Shown piece after piece: positions 44,875 through 54,444 of a stretch of DNA of 64,000 nucleotides (positions are counted from its first letter, which is position 1; the number at the start of each line of letters is the position of its first letter). A program made the position numbers and the translations under genes. The notes under the pieces were generated by a model. That model did not search any database and was not told the origin of the DNA. It saw only the letters and a program-made list of their open reading frames with translations. Source of the DNA: Yoonia sediminilitoris (lineage in GTDB: Bacteria; Pseudomonadota; Alphaproteobacteria; Rhodobacterales; Rhodobacteraceae); contig NZ_QBUD01000004.1 in NCBI RefSeq assembly GCF_003058085.1, positions 1 to 64,000 on the forward strand, written 5' to 3'.

Positions 44875-46058
44875 TGCTGGAAAACCTAATCGCCCAACCC
44901 GCAGACAAGATTTTGGCCCTGATGGCTGCATTCAAGGCGGACCCCCGCGACACCAAAGTTGACCTTGGCGTCGGCGTCTACAAGGACGCAACCGGCAACA
45001 CCCCCGTGATGCGCGCCGTCAAAGAAGCCGAGCGGCGCATCGTTGCCGACCAGACCACCAAAGCCTATACTGGGCTTGCAGGTGACCCGGCCTTTGGCGC
45101 AGCCATGCGCGATCTGGTGCTGGGTGACAGCGTCGCGGCAGAGCGTGTCGCCGCCGTGGCCACACCGGGCGGCACCGGGGCGATCCGGCAGGCGCTGGAA
45201 CTGATCAAGATGGCGTCCCCCGATGCCACCGTCTGGCTGTCCAACCCCACGTGGCCCAACCATCCATCCATTATCAGGTATCTTGGCATGAACATGGCCG
45301 AGTATCGCTATTTCGACAGCGCGACCCGTGGCGTCGATTTTGCAGGGCTGATCGAGGACCTTGGCCAGATCAAGTCTGGTGATGTCGTCCTGATCCACGG
45401 CTGTTGTCATAACCCCACAGGTGCAAACCTGCGCGCGGAACAGATCGCCGAAATCATCACGCTGATGCAGACCAAAGGGGCCATTCCCTTTATCGACATC
45501 GCCTATCAGGGCTTTGGTGACGGGCTGCAAGAGGACGCGCAGATCACCCGCCAGATCGCAAGCGCCTTCGACAATTGCCTGATCGCGGCAAGCTGTTCCA
45601 AGAATTTTGGCATCTACCGCGAGCGGACCGGCATTCTGATGGGCATCGCGAAGGATGCCGACCAGCAAAAGCTGACCCAACAGACGCTGCAATTCCTCAA
45701 CCGCCAGAATTACTCTTTTCCGCCCGATCACGGTGCACGGGTTGTGACCACCATTCTCAATGACCCCGCCTTGCGCAAGGACTGGGAAGCGGAACTGGAA
45801 GAAACCCGCAACGGGATGCTGGTTTTGCGGCAACAATTGGCAGACGAATTACGCCGCCTGACCAACTCTGACCGGTTTGACTTTCTGGCCCATCACCGGG
45901 GCATGTTCAGCCTGTTGGGCACTTCCCCTGACAAGGTGGAAAAGCTGCGGGCGGACCATGGCATCTACATGGTGGGCGACAGCCGGATGAATATCGCCGG
46001 TCTGAATGCGGATACCGTGCCGATCCTTGCCAAGGCGATTGTCGCGGCTGGCATCTAA
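44874..46058 (+). CDS. Aspartate/aromatic amino acid aminotransferase
   Basis: A 394-aa class I (Ia gamma-type) PLP aminotransferase. The PLP Lys is in SCSKNFGIYRERTG (near residue 242), with CCHNPTGANL before it and the substrate Arg in GDSRMNIAGL at the C-terminus. Such enzymes transaminate aspartate, aromatic amino acids and, in eukaryotic relatives, cysteine. The 1-nt overlap with sseA suggests that cysteine could be a physiological substrate here. Start at 44874 from the TGATG junction. Confidence 0.92.
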   Translation: MLENLIAQPADKILALMAAFKADPRDTKVDLGVGVYKDATGNTPVMRAVKEAERRIVADQTTKAYTGLAGDPAFGAAMRDLVLGDSVAAERVAAVATPGGTGAIRQALELIKMASPDATVWLSNPTWPNHPSIIRYLGMNMAEYRYFDSATRGVDFAGLIEDLGQIKSGDVVLIHGCCHNPTGANLRAEQIAEIITLMQTKGAIPFIDIAYQGFGDGLQEDAQITRQIASAFDNCLIAASCSKNFGIYRERTGILMGIAKDADQQKLTQQTLQFLNRQNYSFPPDHGARVVTTILNDPALRKDWEAELEETRNGMLVLRQQLADELRRLTNSDRFDFLAHHRGMFSLLGTSPDKVEKLRADHGIYMVGDSRMNIAGLNADTVPILAKAIVAAGI

Positions 46059-46180
46059 CCTTGAATTGCACCCGCATCACAAATGCTGCGGGTGCGAAAT
46101 GATCCTTGTGGATTTCGGCGCAACATTATAACCAGAATACCAGCAAGTCGCGCAACTAAAGAACTCCAAGGATCGTACCC

Positions 46181-47137
46181 ATGTCTTTTCGCCTGCAACC
46201 CACGCCGCCCGCCCGTCCGAACCGCTGTCAGCTGTTTGGCCCGGGCTCAAACGTCAAACTGTTTGAGAAAATGGCCGCAAGTGCTGCGGATGTCATCAAT
46301 CTTGACCTTGAAGACTCAGTTTCGCCAACTGACAAGGACACCGCCCGCAAGAACGTCATTGCGGCGATTAACGATGTTGACTGGAACACCAAGCGGCTGA
46401 GCGTCCGGATCAACAGTCTGGACACGCCCTATTGGTACCGGGATGTTGTGGATCTGCTCGAACAGGCAGGTGAACGGCTCGACCAGATCATGATCCCCAA
46501 GGTTGGCTGCGAGGGCGACATCTATGCCGTTGATGCGCTTGTTACCGCGATCGAGGCCGCAAAGGGCCGCACGAAGCGGATCGGCCTTGAAGTCATCATC
46601 GAGTCCGCGGCCGGTCTTGCCCACGTCGAAGAAATCGCCGCCGCATCACCGCGTCTGGAAGCGATGAGCCTTGGTGCGGCTGATTTTGCCGCGTCCATGG
46701 GGATGCAGACGACCGGCATCGGTGGCACGCAGGAAAACTACTATATGCAGCACGGCGAAGACCGCCACTATTCCGACCCCTGGCACTGGGCACAAACCGC
46801 TATCGTCGCCGCCTGCCGCACCCATGGGGTTTTACCCGTTGATGGACCGTTTGGTGATTTCAGCGACGATGAAGGATACCGCGCGCAGGCACGCCGTTCT
46901 GCGACGTTGGGGATGGTCGGCAAGTGGGCGATCCACCCCAAACAGATCGCGCTTGCCAACGAAGTCTTCACGCCAACGGATGCTGCCGTGACAGAAGCCC
47001 GCGAAATTCTGGCCGCCATGCAAGAGGCCACGGCACGGGGCGAAGGTGCCACCGTGTACAAAGGGCGGCTTGTTGATATTGCCTCGATCAAACAGGCGGA
47101 AGTCATTGTGCGACAGGCCGAGATGATCGCAGGCTAG
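46181..47137 (+). CDS. mcl1: L-malyl-CoA/beta-methylmalyl-CoA lyase
   Basis: A 318-aa enzyme of the CitE-like lyase group, matching Rhodobacter sphaeroides Mcl1 in length and sequence ([33 protein letters not shown]). It splits L-malyl-CoA to acetyl-CoA and glyoxylate and beta-methylmalyl-CoA to propionyl-CoA and glyoxylate in the ethylmalonyl-CoA pathway. The acidic metal site is in NLDLEDSV and the CoA region in GADFAASMG. It has its own 122-nt upstream gap and no ethylmalonyl-pathway genes nearby. Confidence 0.95.
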   Translation: MSFRLQPTPPARPNRCQLFGPGSNVKLFEKMAASAADVINLDLEDSVSPTDKDTARKNVIAAINDVDWNTKRLSVRINSLDTPYWYRDVVDLLEQAGERLDQIMIPKVGCEGDIYAVDALVTAIEAAKGRTKRIGLEVIIESAAGLAHVEEIAAASPRLEAMSLGAADFAASMGMQTTGIGGTQENYYMQHGEDRHYSDPWHWAQTAIVAACRTHGVLPVDGPFGDFSDDEGYRAQARRSATLGMVGKWAIHPKQIALANEVFTPTDAAVTEAREILAAMQEATARGEGATVYKGRLVDIASIKQAEVIVRQAEMIAG

Positions 47138-47205
47138 CGCCCGTTGATATCGCCCGCGCCTTGCGCCATATAGCAGCAGACATTACCCAAAAGGCGCGTG
47201 CGACC

Positions 47206-48168
47206 ATGACCCAATACCTCGAGTTCGAAAAACCGCTGGCTGAAATTGAAGGCAAGGCCGAAGAGTTGCGTGCAATGGCGCGTGAAAACGAGGAAATGGA
47301 TATCGAAAAAGAGGCCGCCGCGCTTGACAAGAAGGCCGGTGACATGTTGCGCAATCTTTATGCGGACCTGTCGCCATGGCGCAAATGTCTGGTCGCGCGG
47401 CACCCCCAGCGGCCCCATTGCAAAGACTATATCGAGGCGTTGTTCACCGAATACACCCCGCTTGCAGGCGACCGGAACTTTGCCGACGACCATGCCGTCA
47501 TGGGTGGCATTGCGCGGCTTGATGGCAAAGCGGTGATGGTCATTGGCCACGAAAAAGGCAATGATACAAAGTCCCGGATCGAGCGGAATTTTGGCATGGC
47601 CCGCCCCGAAGGCTATCGCAAGGCAATCCGGCTGATGGACCTTGCCGACCGCTTTGGCCTGCCCGTCGTCACGCTTGTCGACACGCCCGGCGCCTATCCC
47701 GGCAAAGGGGCCGAAGAACGCGGCCAATCCGAAGCCATCGCAAGGTCCACTGAAAAATGCCTGAACCTGCGGGTGCCCCTTATCAGCGTTGTGATCGGTG
47801 AAGGCGGATCAGGCGGGGCGGTCGCTTTTGCCACCGCCAACCGCGTCGCTATGCTGGAACATTCGATCTATTCAGTGATCAGCCCTGAAGGCTGTGCATC
47901 CATCCTGTGGAAAGACGCCGAAAAAATGCGCGAGGCAGCAGAGGCCCTGCGGCTGACGTCACAGGACCTGAGTGCGTTGGGGGTCTGTGACCGCGTGATC
48001 AGCGAACCGCTTGGCGGGGCGCACCGTAACGCAGCCGACACGATCAAAAAGGTCGGTCGTGCCATCACAGATATGCTGGCAGACCTTGAAAAGCTCTCTG
48101 CTGACGAGGTGCGCAGCCAGCGCCGCAAGAAATACCTGCAATTGGGTCAAAAGGGGCTTGCCGCGTAG
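47206..48168 (+). CDS. accA: Acetyl-CoA carboxylase carboxyltransferase subunit alpha
   Basis: A 320-aa subunit of ACC, which makes malonyl-CoA. The crotonase-like core shows [86 protein letters not shown]. The ATG at 47206 is chosen over the ORF extension to 47161. The accD partner is unlinked, as usual. It follows mcl1 by 68 nt. Confidence 0.97.
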   Translation: MTQYLEFEKPLAEIEGKAEELRAMARENEEMDIEKEAAALDKKAGDMLRNLYADLSPWRKCLVARHPQRPHCKDYIEALFTEYTPLAGDRNFADDHAVMGGIARLDGKAVMVIGHEKGNDTKSRIERNFGMARPEGYRKAIRLMDLADRFGLPVVTLVDTPGAYPGKGAEERGQSEAIARSTEKCLNLRVPLISVVIGEGGSGGAVAFATANRVAMLEHSIYSVISPEGCASILWKDAEKMREAAEALRLTSQDLSALGVCDRVISEPLGGAHRNAADTIKKVGRAITDMLADLEKLSADEVRSQRRKKYLQLGQKGLAA

Positions 48169-48385
48169 AGCCGCCAAGCAATTCACGACACATAAAATCT
48201 TAACCCACATCGACTATCGTCAGGCATTCCGGTGTCTTGGGCATTATTAGGTGTGGTCGATGAAAATAGTCCGACATAGTTGCAAACATCAACCCGCCGC
48301 ACCGGTGTATTCCGGGTCGTGCTGAGGCCAGCCTAACCTTGCAATTATCCTTTCACTGCGCCCCGCTTGCTAGGCTGGTCGCGCT

Positions 48386-49081
48386 ATGCCTCTTGCCAGC
48401 TTCAAGCGCCGTTTTGATCGCCTCATGACTCTCCGACGCGTTGTTTTGCTTGGCCCGCTTCTGGGATTGGCCGTTGTCATTACCGGTGTCCTGTTTGGAA
48501 TAAAACTGGCTGAACGGCAATTCGACTACATCGAAGACCGTGTGCAGCGATCGCTTGCCTATCAATATACAGCGATGACGCAGTCCATTCTGTTTGAACG
48601 CACTCACTCGTATATGATTCAACTGTCACAACTCTTTCAGAATGATGATACAAATCGCAGCATTGCGCTTCAGTTACAGCTCTTGCAGCAATCCCAACGC
48701 CGGCTCTCCGGCCTGAGCGGGGCATTGGATCCCAGAGTCGAGAAATACGATCTTGAACAAAGGCTGACTTGGCTCAAAGGGGTTATTGCAGACGCTGAGA
48801 ACGCCAGCCGCGACGAACCCCTTCCACATCATCAGGCGGAATTTCGTGAAATCAGCACACTCTTTAACAAAATTGCGGGCCAGACGCGCGTGCTGGTCCA
48901 ACAGGACCTTAACGCGTTGAAAGACGAAACCGTCGCTCTGATATGGCAGCTTTTTCGCATGCTGCTTGGCCTTGGCGTGGTCCTTTGCGCGGTTTCCTAT
49001 GCAGTTGCGCAATTGATCTCTCGGCCGATCCTGTCACTTGCCCACACGGTTGCGGCGCTTGACCAGGGAAATTTGGAATGA
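48386..49081 (+). pseudogene. Decayed HAMP-GGDEF-EAL gene, part 1 (sensor and start of HAMP)
   Basis: A 231-aa frame with two transmembrane helices (about residues 19-42 and 185-212) enclosing a periplasmic four-helix-like sensor, ending in the first half of a HAMP domain (LISRPILSLAHTVAALDQGNLE). The second half of the HAMP (TVPVRNRTDEIGKVAHAIERF) continues only in another frame from 49078, so a single-base change separates them. An ATGA overlap lies at the break, which means re-initiation is possible, but the rest of the gene is also damaged (see the next two parts). Confidence 0.65.
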
Positions 49082-49761
49082 CCGTCCCGGTCAGGAACCG
49101 CACCGACGAGATCGGCAAAGTCGCGCATGCCATCGAGCGTTTCAAAGCCAGCCTGAAACATAATCAGGTCCTTATGCACGAGCGCGACGATCTCAATCGT
49201 AATCTGGAACGCAAAGTTGAAGAACGCACATCCGAGTTGGCGATCGAACGTGAAAGGCTGGCGCGGGCGCAGGCGGATGCAGCCCGCAAACGACACGAAA
49301 TGACAGCACAACTGCGCGCCGAATTCGGTGATGTCATCAGGGCGGCCAGCGCAGGCGACTTTACCCAGCGGGTTGATGTTGCCTACGCCGACGAAAACCT
49401 TCAATCGCTCGCAAGCGACATCAATCAATTTGTCATTCAGGTTGACCAAAGTGTTTCCGCCATCGGCCAGACCATGCATGATCTGGCCGATGGCACGCTG
49501 GATGTTTCGCTTGAGCATGAGTTCAGCGGCGCATTTGCCGATTTCATGACGCTGGTGCAGGACACGGGGCGCAAAATTGGCGAACAGTCAAATCAGCTCA
49601 GCCATATCGCCCTGCATGATGCTCTGACCGATCTGCCGAACCGACGCTTTTTCGAAGATAGAATTGCCGCTTATACACGGTTGTTATCCATGGGGCCTAT
49701 GCCATGGGGATTGTTAACAAAATCGACGATATCATTCTCGGTAAGTCCGCCAGGTTTCTAA
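49078..49761 (+). pseudogene. Decayed HAMP-GGDEF-EAL gene, part 2 (HAMP, coiled coil, start of GGDEF)
   Basis: This frame continues the HAMP, then a coiled-coil linker rich in Glu/Arg (about residues 29-80), a second HAMP-like segment (IRAASAGDFTQRVDVAYADENLQ) and only the first part of a GGDEF domain (ALHDALTDLPNRRFFEDRIA). The GG(D/E)EF signature is absent, because the remainder of the domain is deleted near position 49690. The 3' end runs into a different frame than the EAL part. The protein cannot be an active diguanylate cyclase. Confidence 0.7.
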
Positions 49762-50306
49762 ATGATCTATGTGATAAAGGTGGCATTTTTGTCCCTGAAC
49801 TATCCGTCAATGTCAGTCAGGAACGGCTGTGCGACCCTGCGCTGCTCGCCAGTGTTTCAAATGTAACGGGTCCGTTCGCACTTTCCTTCGAGCTACTCGA
49901 ATCCATTGCCTTTGATGAAGAAAACAACCGTTTCGAATGGATGCTTGACGCACGTAAAGAACGTGGCGTGGGAATCCAGATCGATGACTTCGGCAGCGGG
50001 CGCGCCTCTATTTCGGCCTTGCTCAGTATCACACCTGAACGGCTCAAGATTGACCGGCATCTGATCATGCCGATTGTCGAAAAGGAAAGTAACAGGCAGT
50101 TGATGCGGGGCATTGTCGGTATCGCGCGGTCAATGAAGATCAAAGTCACTGCCGAGGGGATCGAAACAATGGAGCATGCCGCGATAGCGCGCGATTTGGG
50201 CTGTGATCGTCTGCAAGGCTACGCATTTGCCAAGCCATTGTGCGAAGATGATTTCCGCGCATATTGTCAAAGCTCCGACACCATCCTGACCGGCAAGCTG
50301 GCCTAG
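49704..50306 (+). pseudogene. Decayed HAMP-GGDEF-EAL gene, part 3 (C-terminal EAL remnant)
   Basis: This frame holds the rear of an EAL phosphodiesterase: MGIVNKIDDIILG, LSVNVSQERL, LSFELLESIAF, GVGIQIDDFGSGRASISALLSI, KIDRHLIMPI and KVTAEGIETMEHAAIARDLGCDRLQGYAFAKPL. The DDFG and ...E.IET.EH parts are intact, but the EAL motif itself and the first ~75 residues are missing. Junction with part 2 near 49690-49704 suggests one in-gene deletion of about 600 bp. It may be translated from 49704, yet would lack catalysis. Confidence 0.7.
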
Positions 50307-50518
50307 TGCGCTTTCGTCCATCGAGCTTATCAGCCTGTCACATCCAGAATATCACAGGGACACATCCAAAGCAGACCCAAAGAGGCCATTGGCAATTGCT
50401 CTTGCTGACTGTGATCGCCTTATCATTGTGGAAGGCTTCGCTCTTGCCCCGGGCCAACCTGTACCGCATCGTCGTTAGCCTGGAACCATGTGCAGACACC
50501 TTGGGTGGTGGCACGAGG

Positions 50519-51130
50519 CTACCACATGGTATCTTTCGCGCGCGGTGCCCATGCGTGATCATAGGCTTTGCCGTCAAATGATGATTTCTGTTCCTGCAAC
50601 AGCGCACCCACGGTCGGCAAATCGACGCTCTCATCACTCACCGCCCATAGATCAGCCCGCATCAGCGCACGGGCACATTGGCTATAGATTTCGGCGACGC
50701 GCACAACAATCACACTACGCGGCGTCTTGCCTGACCGGTCGAAACGATCCAGCAGGTCAGGCGCGACCGACAGTTTTGCAGTGCCATTCAGCCGGACCAC
50801 ATTATCTGATCCCGGCACCATAAACAAAAGGCTGATGCGCCCGTCTGACACGATATTGCGCAATGTATCCAGTCGGTTATTGCCCCGCCAGTCAGGCAGC
50901 AACACTGTAGTGTCATCAAAAAGTTGCACAACCGGTTCATCATCCCCGCGGGGGCTGCCGTCAGTACCTTCCCGCCCGACCGTTGACACAATGCAAAACC
51001 GGGAACGCATGATCCACTTGGCATAAAGCGGGGTCACCCTGTGAGCGACCTTGATGAGTGATGCCTCTCCCGGTTCGCCGTACAGCGCCTCGAGTGCAGC
51101 GATATCCTCGATCAGATCACGGTCTTTCAA
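50519..51130 (-). CDS. PPOX-class FMN-binding flavoprotein (MSMEG_1061-like)
   Basis: A 203-aa pyridoxamine-phosphate-oxidase-like split-barrel protein. It has WIMRSRFCIVSTVGREGTDGSPRGDD near the N-terminus, TVLLPDWRGNNRLDTLRNI and RISLLFMVPGSDNVVRLNGTAKL, and a C-terminal AKDTMW tail. It probably binds FMN and reduces or oxidises a small molecule; the substrate is unknown. It overlaps plsC at the 3' end of the latter by 14 nt, so it is the last gene of ftsE-ftsX-plsC. Confidence 0.85.
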   Translation of the reverse strand: MKDRDLIEDIAALEALYGEPGEASLIKVAHRVTPLYAKWIMRSRFCIVSTVGREGTDGSPRGDDEPVVQLFDDTTVLLPDWRGNNRLDTLRNIVSDGRISLLFMVPGSDNVVRLNGTAKLSVAPDLLDRFDRSGKTPRSVIVVRVAEIYSQCARALMRADLWAVSDESVDLPTVGALLQEQKSSFDGKAYDHAWAPRAKDTMW

Positions 51131-51848
51131 AGCCAGCTTCCTTGTTCAACCGGTCAGAGGCGGATTCGATGTCCGTTTCCAACCGTTTCATGAACTCATT
51201 CACATCCAGCCCCGGCGCAATCCTTGGCAGGAATTCGAAAACCGCTGTACCCGGCTTGCGATAGACTCCGCGCTTTGGCCAGAATACCCCGACGTTCGTT
51301 GCCACGGGCACGACCGGCTGTCCCAACTCGCGATAAAGCGCACCTGTGCCAATCTTGTAGGGCCGCTTTTCGCCAGGCGGAATCCGCGTGCCCTGCGGAT
51401 AGATGATCAACTGGCCCGGCAGCGCCCGACCTGCCTTGACGTCTGCCAGCATTTGCTTGACCGCCACACCGCGTTTGCCCCGATTGACCGGGATGCAGCC
51501 GATCCGCAGGCCAAATTGGCCGATGATCGGAGCGTATTTCAGAATTGACTTCATGATGAACTTGCCACGCGGGATCGCACCATAGATCATCAGCACATCC
51601 AAGAAAGACTGGTGTTTGGCGGCCACCATGACTTCGTCTGTGGGCGGCTCTCCTCTGATCTCACATTTCAGGCCGATCATCCATGATGCTGTCCAGCCGA
51701 TCCATCTGCAATATGCGTGACAGGCGGCAATCGCGCCGTTGCGCGAAATGATCGCGGCTGGCATGTACAGCACGCCGACGACCAGCATGGCGATATACAT
51801 CTGCGCATTGAAAACCAGACAGCGCAGCCATTGGATTGCATATTTCAT
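51117..51848 (-). CDS. plsC: 1-acyl-sn-glycerol-3-phosphate acyltransferase
   Basis: A 243-aa membrane-associated acyltransferase that makes phosphatidic acid from lysophosphatidic acid. The catalytic HX4D box is AAKHQSFLDVLM (near residue 72), and the glycerol-phosphate site is IIYPQGTRIPPGE. One or two N-terminal transmembrane helices are visible. The start at 51848 overlaps the ftsX stop by 4 nt (ATGA). Extension to 51941 lies within ftsX and is not used. Confidence 0.94.
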   Translation of the reverse strand: MKYAIQWLRCLVFNAQMYIAMLVVGVLYMPAAIISRNGAIAACHAYCRWIGWTASWMIGLKCEIRGEPPTDEVMVAAKHQSFLDVLMIYGAIPRGKFIMKSILKYAPIIGQFGLRIGCIPVNRGKRGVAVKQMLADVKAGRALPGQLIIYPQGTRIPPGEKRPYKIGTGALYRELGQPVVPVATNVGVFWPKRGVYRKPGTAVFEFLPRIAPGLDVNEFMKRLETDIESASDRLNKEAGFERP

Positions 51849-52732
51849 GTTTGATCCCTTAGCCTTGCCATTGCCGCCGCACGGGTCGCGACGAAGCCCA
51901 CGATAGCTGCCAAAAGCGGAATGACCAGAGGCCATAGCCACCCTGCCCCTTCAAATCCAACGTTCGCCAGAAAGCCCCCTGCAGTATCCGCATCAGGCAA
52001 CAGTTCAAGCGCCAATAGGCCGATAATGACGCCACCAATGGCCCCCAGGCCAGTGCGCAAGGTAAACCTGCGCACAAACGCGCGCGCGATATACACGTCC
52101 CGAGCGCCCACCAGCCGCAAGACCCGGATCACTTGCGCGTGCGCGGCAAGTGACGCATGCGCCGCCAAAACGATCATCGCGGCCATCGCGGCCACGATCA
52201 GCAAAAAGCTGAACCAACCGACCAGGCGCACACGGCTGGCCGCCTGAACAAGTGGCGCGCGCCAGCGACCGTGATCGTCCAGTACGGCGGTTGGCATCTC
52301 TCCGGTCAGGCGCGCCCGCAGTCCAGCTGCGTCGTACCCTTGGTCTTCCGCAACGATAGCGATCAGTCTTGGCACCGGAAGTTCATCCAACCCGATATCC
52401 GCGCCGAGCCACGGGGCAAGCAGGGCCGCCTGCTCGGCGTCCGATAGCACCCGGGCAGACGCAATGCCCGGCGTTGTTTCAAGCAAATTCAGCGCCGCAA
52501 TGACAAGCGCATCGTCCGCCCCGACAGGCAACCGCAGCGTTGCGGCCTGTGCCAGTTCATTGGCCCACGCGTCAGCGACGCGGGCAGCAGTCAAGGTCAG
52601 CGCCACGGCCAACACGGCCAAAAATGCCATTGCCCCTGCGACGAAAACTGTCAGGCGCGCGGCGATCCCGGTCGGCGGGACAACACGATCCGACTGCGCA
52701 TCACCAATCAGCAGGTCAAGCACAAGCTTCAT
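51845..52732 (-). CDS. ftsX: Cell division protein FtsX
   Basis: A 295-aa membrane protein with four helices: one after the cytoplasmic N-terminus (about residues 25-48), a large periplasmic domain, and three near the C-terminus (FSFLLIVAAMAAMIVLAA; the last two in GAIGGVIIGLLAL and WPLVIPLLAAIVGFV). With FtsE it controls peptidoglycan hydrolases at the division site. It overlaps ftsE by 4 nt upstream and plsC downstream. Confidence 0.93.
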   Translation of the reverse strand: MKLVLDLLIGDAQSDRVVPPTGIAARLTVFVAGAMAFLAVLAVALTLTAARVADAWANELAQAATLRLPVGADDALVIAALNLLETTPGIASARVLSDAEQAALLAPWLGADIGLDELPVPRLIAIVAEDQGYDAAGLRARLTGEMPTAVLDDHGRWRAPLVQAASRVRLVGWFSFLLIVAAMAAMIVLAAHASLAAHAQVIRVLRLVGARDVYIARAFVRRFTLRTGLGAIGGVIIGLLALELLPDADTAGGFLANVGFEGAGWLWPLVIPLLAAIVGFVATRAAAMARLRDQT

Positions 52733-53403
52733 AACTCCGCCCCTGCCTGATCCAGCAGGCCTCCGCGCAGACGCAGAACCCGCGCGCTGACCCCTGACTT
52801 GATCGTACGGATCAAGTTCAGATCATGGGTCGCAATCAGGATCGTTTTGCCCATTCTGTTCAGCTCGGTCAGCAAGGTCATCAGTCGTTGGGACATTTCC
52901 CAATCCACATTGCCTGTGGGCTCGTCCGCAATAATGAAATCAGGAGACATGATCACGGCGCGGGCCAGCGCGGCGCGCTGGCGCTCTCCGCCCGACAGTT
53001 CTTGCGGCAGTTGGTGTGCCTGTTCGGCTAACCCGACCCAATTCAACAACTCAGAAAGATTCGCCGCCGCCTCGGCCACGCGCCCCGAGACGGTCAGCGG
53101 CAACGCGATGTTCTCGGCAACCGACAAATGATCGAGAAACTGACAATCCTGATGCACGACGCCGATCCGTCGGCGGGTCAATGCCACCGCGTCGCGGTCA
53201 AGCCGGGTCGCATCCTTGCCGAACAACCTGACCTGCCCCTGTTGTGCCTGCAAATCCGCATAGCACAGGCGCAAAAGCGTTGTTTTTCCCGCTCCCGAAG
53301 GGCCAGTCAAAAAATGGAACGATCCTGGCGCAAGCTCAAGTGATAGTTGGGAAAAAAGCGGCTGGCCCCGATAGCCATATGATACATTATCAAGCTCGAT
53401 CAC
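52729..53403 (-). CDS. ftsE: Cell division ATP-binding protein FtsE
   Basis: A 224-aa ABC ATPase. Walker A GPSGAGKTTLLRL begins near residue 35, the Q-loop is in VVHQDCQFLDHL, the signature LSGGERQRAALARA and Walker B DFIIADEPTGNVD follow, and the H-loop His is in LIATHDLNL. FtsEX couples ATP hydrolysis to septal hydrolase activation. First gene of ftsE-ftsX-plsC-PPOX, divergent from the zinc-ribbon gene. Confidence 0.95.
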   Translation of the reverse strand: MIELDNVSYGYRGQPLFSQLSLELAPGSFHFLTGPSGAGKTTLLRLCYADLQAQQGQVRLFGKDATRLDRDAVALTRRRIGVVHQDCQFLDHLSVAENIALPLTVSGRVAEAAANLSELLNWVGLAEQAHQLPQELSGGERQRAALARAVIMSPDFIIADEPTGNVDWEMSQRLMTLLTELNRMGKTILIATHDLNLIRTIKSGVSARVLRLRGGLLDQAGAEL

Positions 53404-53571
53404 GGCAATTCACCCCTTGCATCGTCGCCCTTTTGCCCAAATCTGTACGGGGATACAATGATGCGTCGGGGACACGGCTCGTATTTCCTTTGCTTGGGCA
53501 GTGCGCCATCGCTAGATTAACCGTAACAAAGCCAATAATAACGAGTGGCTGGCGGGCGGAAGGACAACAGG

Positions 53572-54435
53572 ATGCGGCTTATTTGCCCCAAATGTGATGC
53601 GCAATACGATATTGCGGACGATGTGATCCCCGAAGGTGGGCGGGATGTGCAGTGTTCAAGCTGCTCGCACACATGGTTTCAGATGGACAAGCCCAAGGTC
53701 GCAGGCCGTCCGCTGATGCAGCCCCCACCGGCCAGACCCGCGCAGTCGACAGCTGGCCCGACCAGCGACGATGGCCCGGCCAGCGAAGATGGCCCGCGCC
53801 ACAAGCCCATAGAATCGCCCGAGCGCAAGCCGCTTGATTCGTCGATCGCCGATATCCTGCGCGAAGAGGCAGCCCGCGAAAAGCAGGTGCGCGCCACGCA
53901 AGAAGCCGCCCCGCATCCGTCCGAGATCCAAAATCAGACCGCCAGCGAGCGGGCCGCAGAAACGCGCCGCCGCATTTCGCAAATGACCGGCCAAAGCAAC
54001 CCAACACGGGCGTCGATTGCAGCTTCTTCCACCGGTGCGGTTGGCGGGACCAACATTCACGCGATGCCCAGCATCGACGAAATCAACGAAACATTGCGCA
54101 GCCGCGCGCTTGCCAGCGACACCTCGGGCCTGACCGCAACCGAGCAGGAAGAAGTCACACGCCGCCGCGGGTTCCGGCGTGGCTTTTTCCTTGTTCTGTT
54201 TGTGATGTTGATAGGACTGGCCCCCTATTATTTCGCCGAGCAGATCATCGAAAAGCTGCCGCAGACCCGCGACGCCATGACAACCTATGTGGGCTATGTG
54301 GACCAGTTTCGGCTTTGGCTGGATGATCAGATATTGAAAGGGATGGCTTTCATTGACACGCTCAGCGCCCCCTCGTCCGACGCGGTTATTGATACAGAGC
54401 CAGCTGCGCTGCCCGAGACGCCAGCAAGCGAATAA
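53572..54435 (+). CDS. Zinc-ribbon (MJ0042-type) membrane protein
   Basis: A 287-aa protein. The N-terminal zinc ribbon uses C5-x2-C8 and C28-x2-C31 (ICPKCDAQYDI and QCSSCSHTWF). A long disordered, Pro/Glu-rich region follows, then one transmembrane helix (GFFLVLFVMLIGLAPYYFAEQI, about residues 206-227) and a periplasmic tail. Such proteins are common in this order, beside ftsEX, and their role is unknown; an anchored sensor or scaffold is possible. The ATG at 53572 follows AAGGA. Convergent with DUF4175, 9 nt apart. Confidence 0.85.
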   Translation: MRLICPKCDAQYDIADDVIPEGGRDVQCSSCSHTWFQMDKPKVAGRPLMQPPPARPAQSTAGPTSDDGPASEDGPRHKPIESPERKPLDSSIADILREEAAREKQVRATQEAAPHPSEIQNQTASERAAETRRRISQMTGQSNPTRASIAASSTGAVGGTNIHAMPSIDEINETLRSRALASDTSGLTATEQEEVTRRRGFRRGFFLVLFVMLIGLAPYYFAEQIIEKLPQTRDAMTTYVGYVDQFRLWLDDQILKGMAFIDTLSAPSSDAVIDTEPAALPETPASE

Positions 54436-54444
54436 GACACCGCG

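Noticed and set aside
48169-48385. RNA gene or operator between accA and the decayed gene
   Set aside because: No cloverleaf, clear palindrome or terminator was seen; taken as ordinary intergenic DNA.
50307-50518. Small gene between the EAL remnant and the PPOX gene
   Set aside because: Open frames here have no ribosome site or recognisable composition; I see nothing in this 212-nt stretch.
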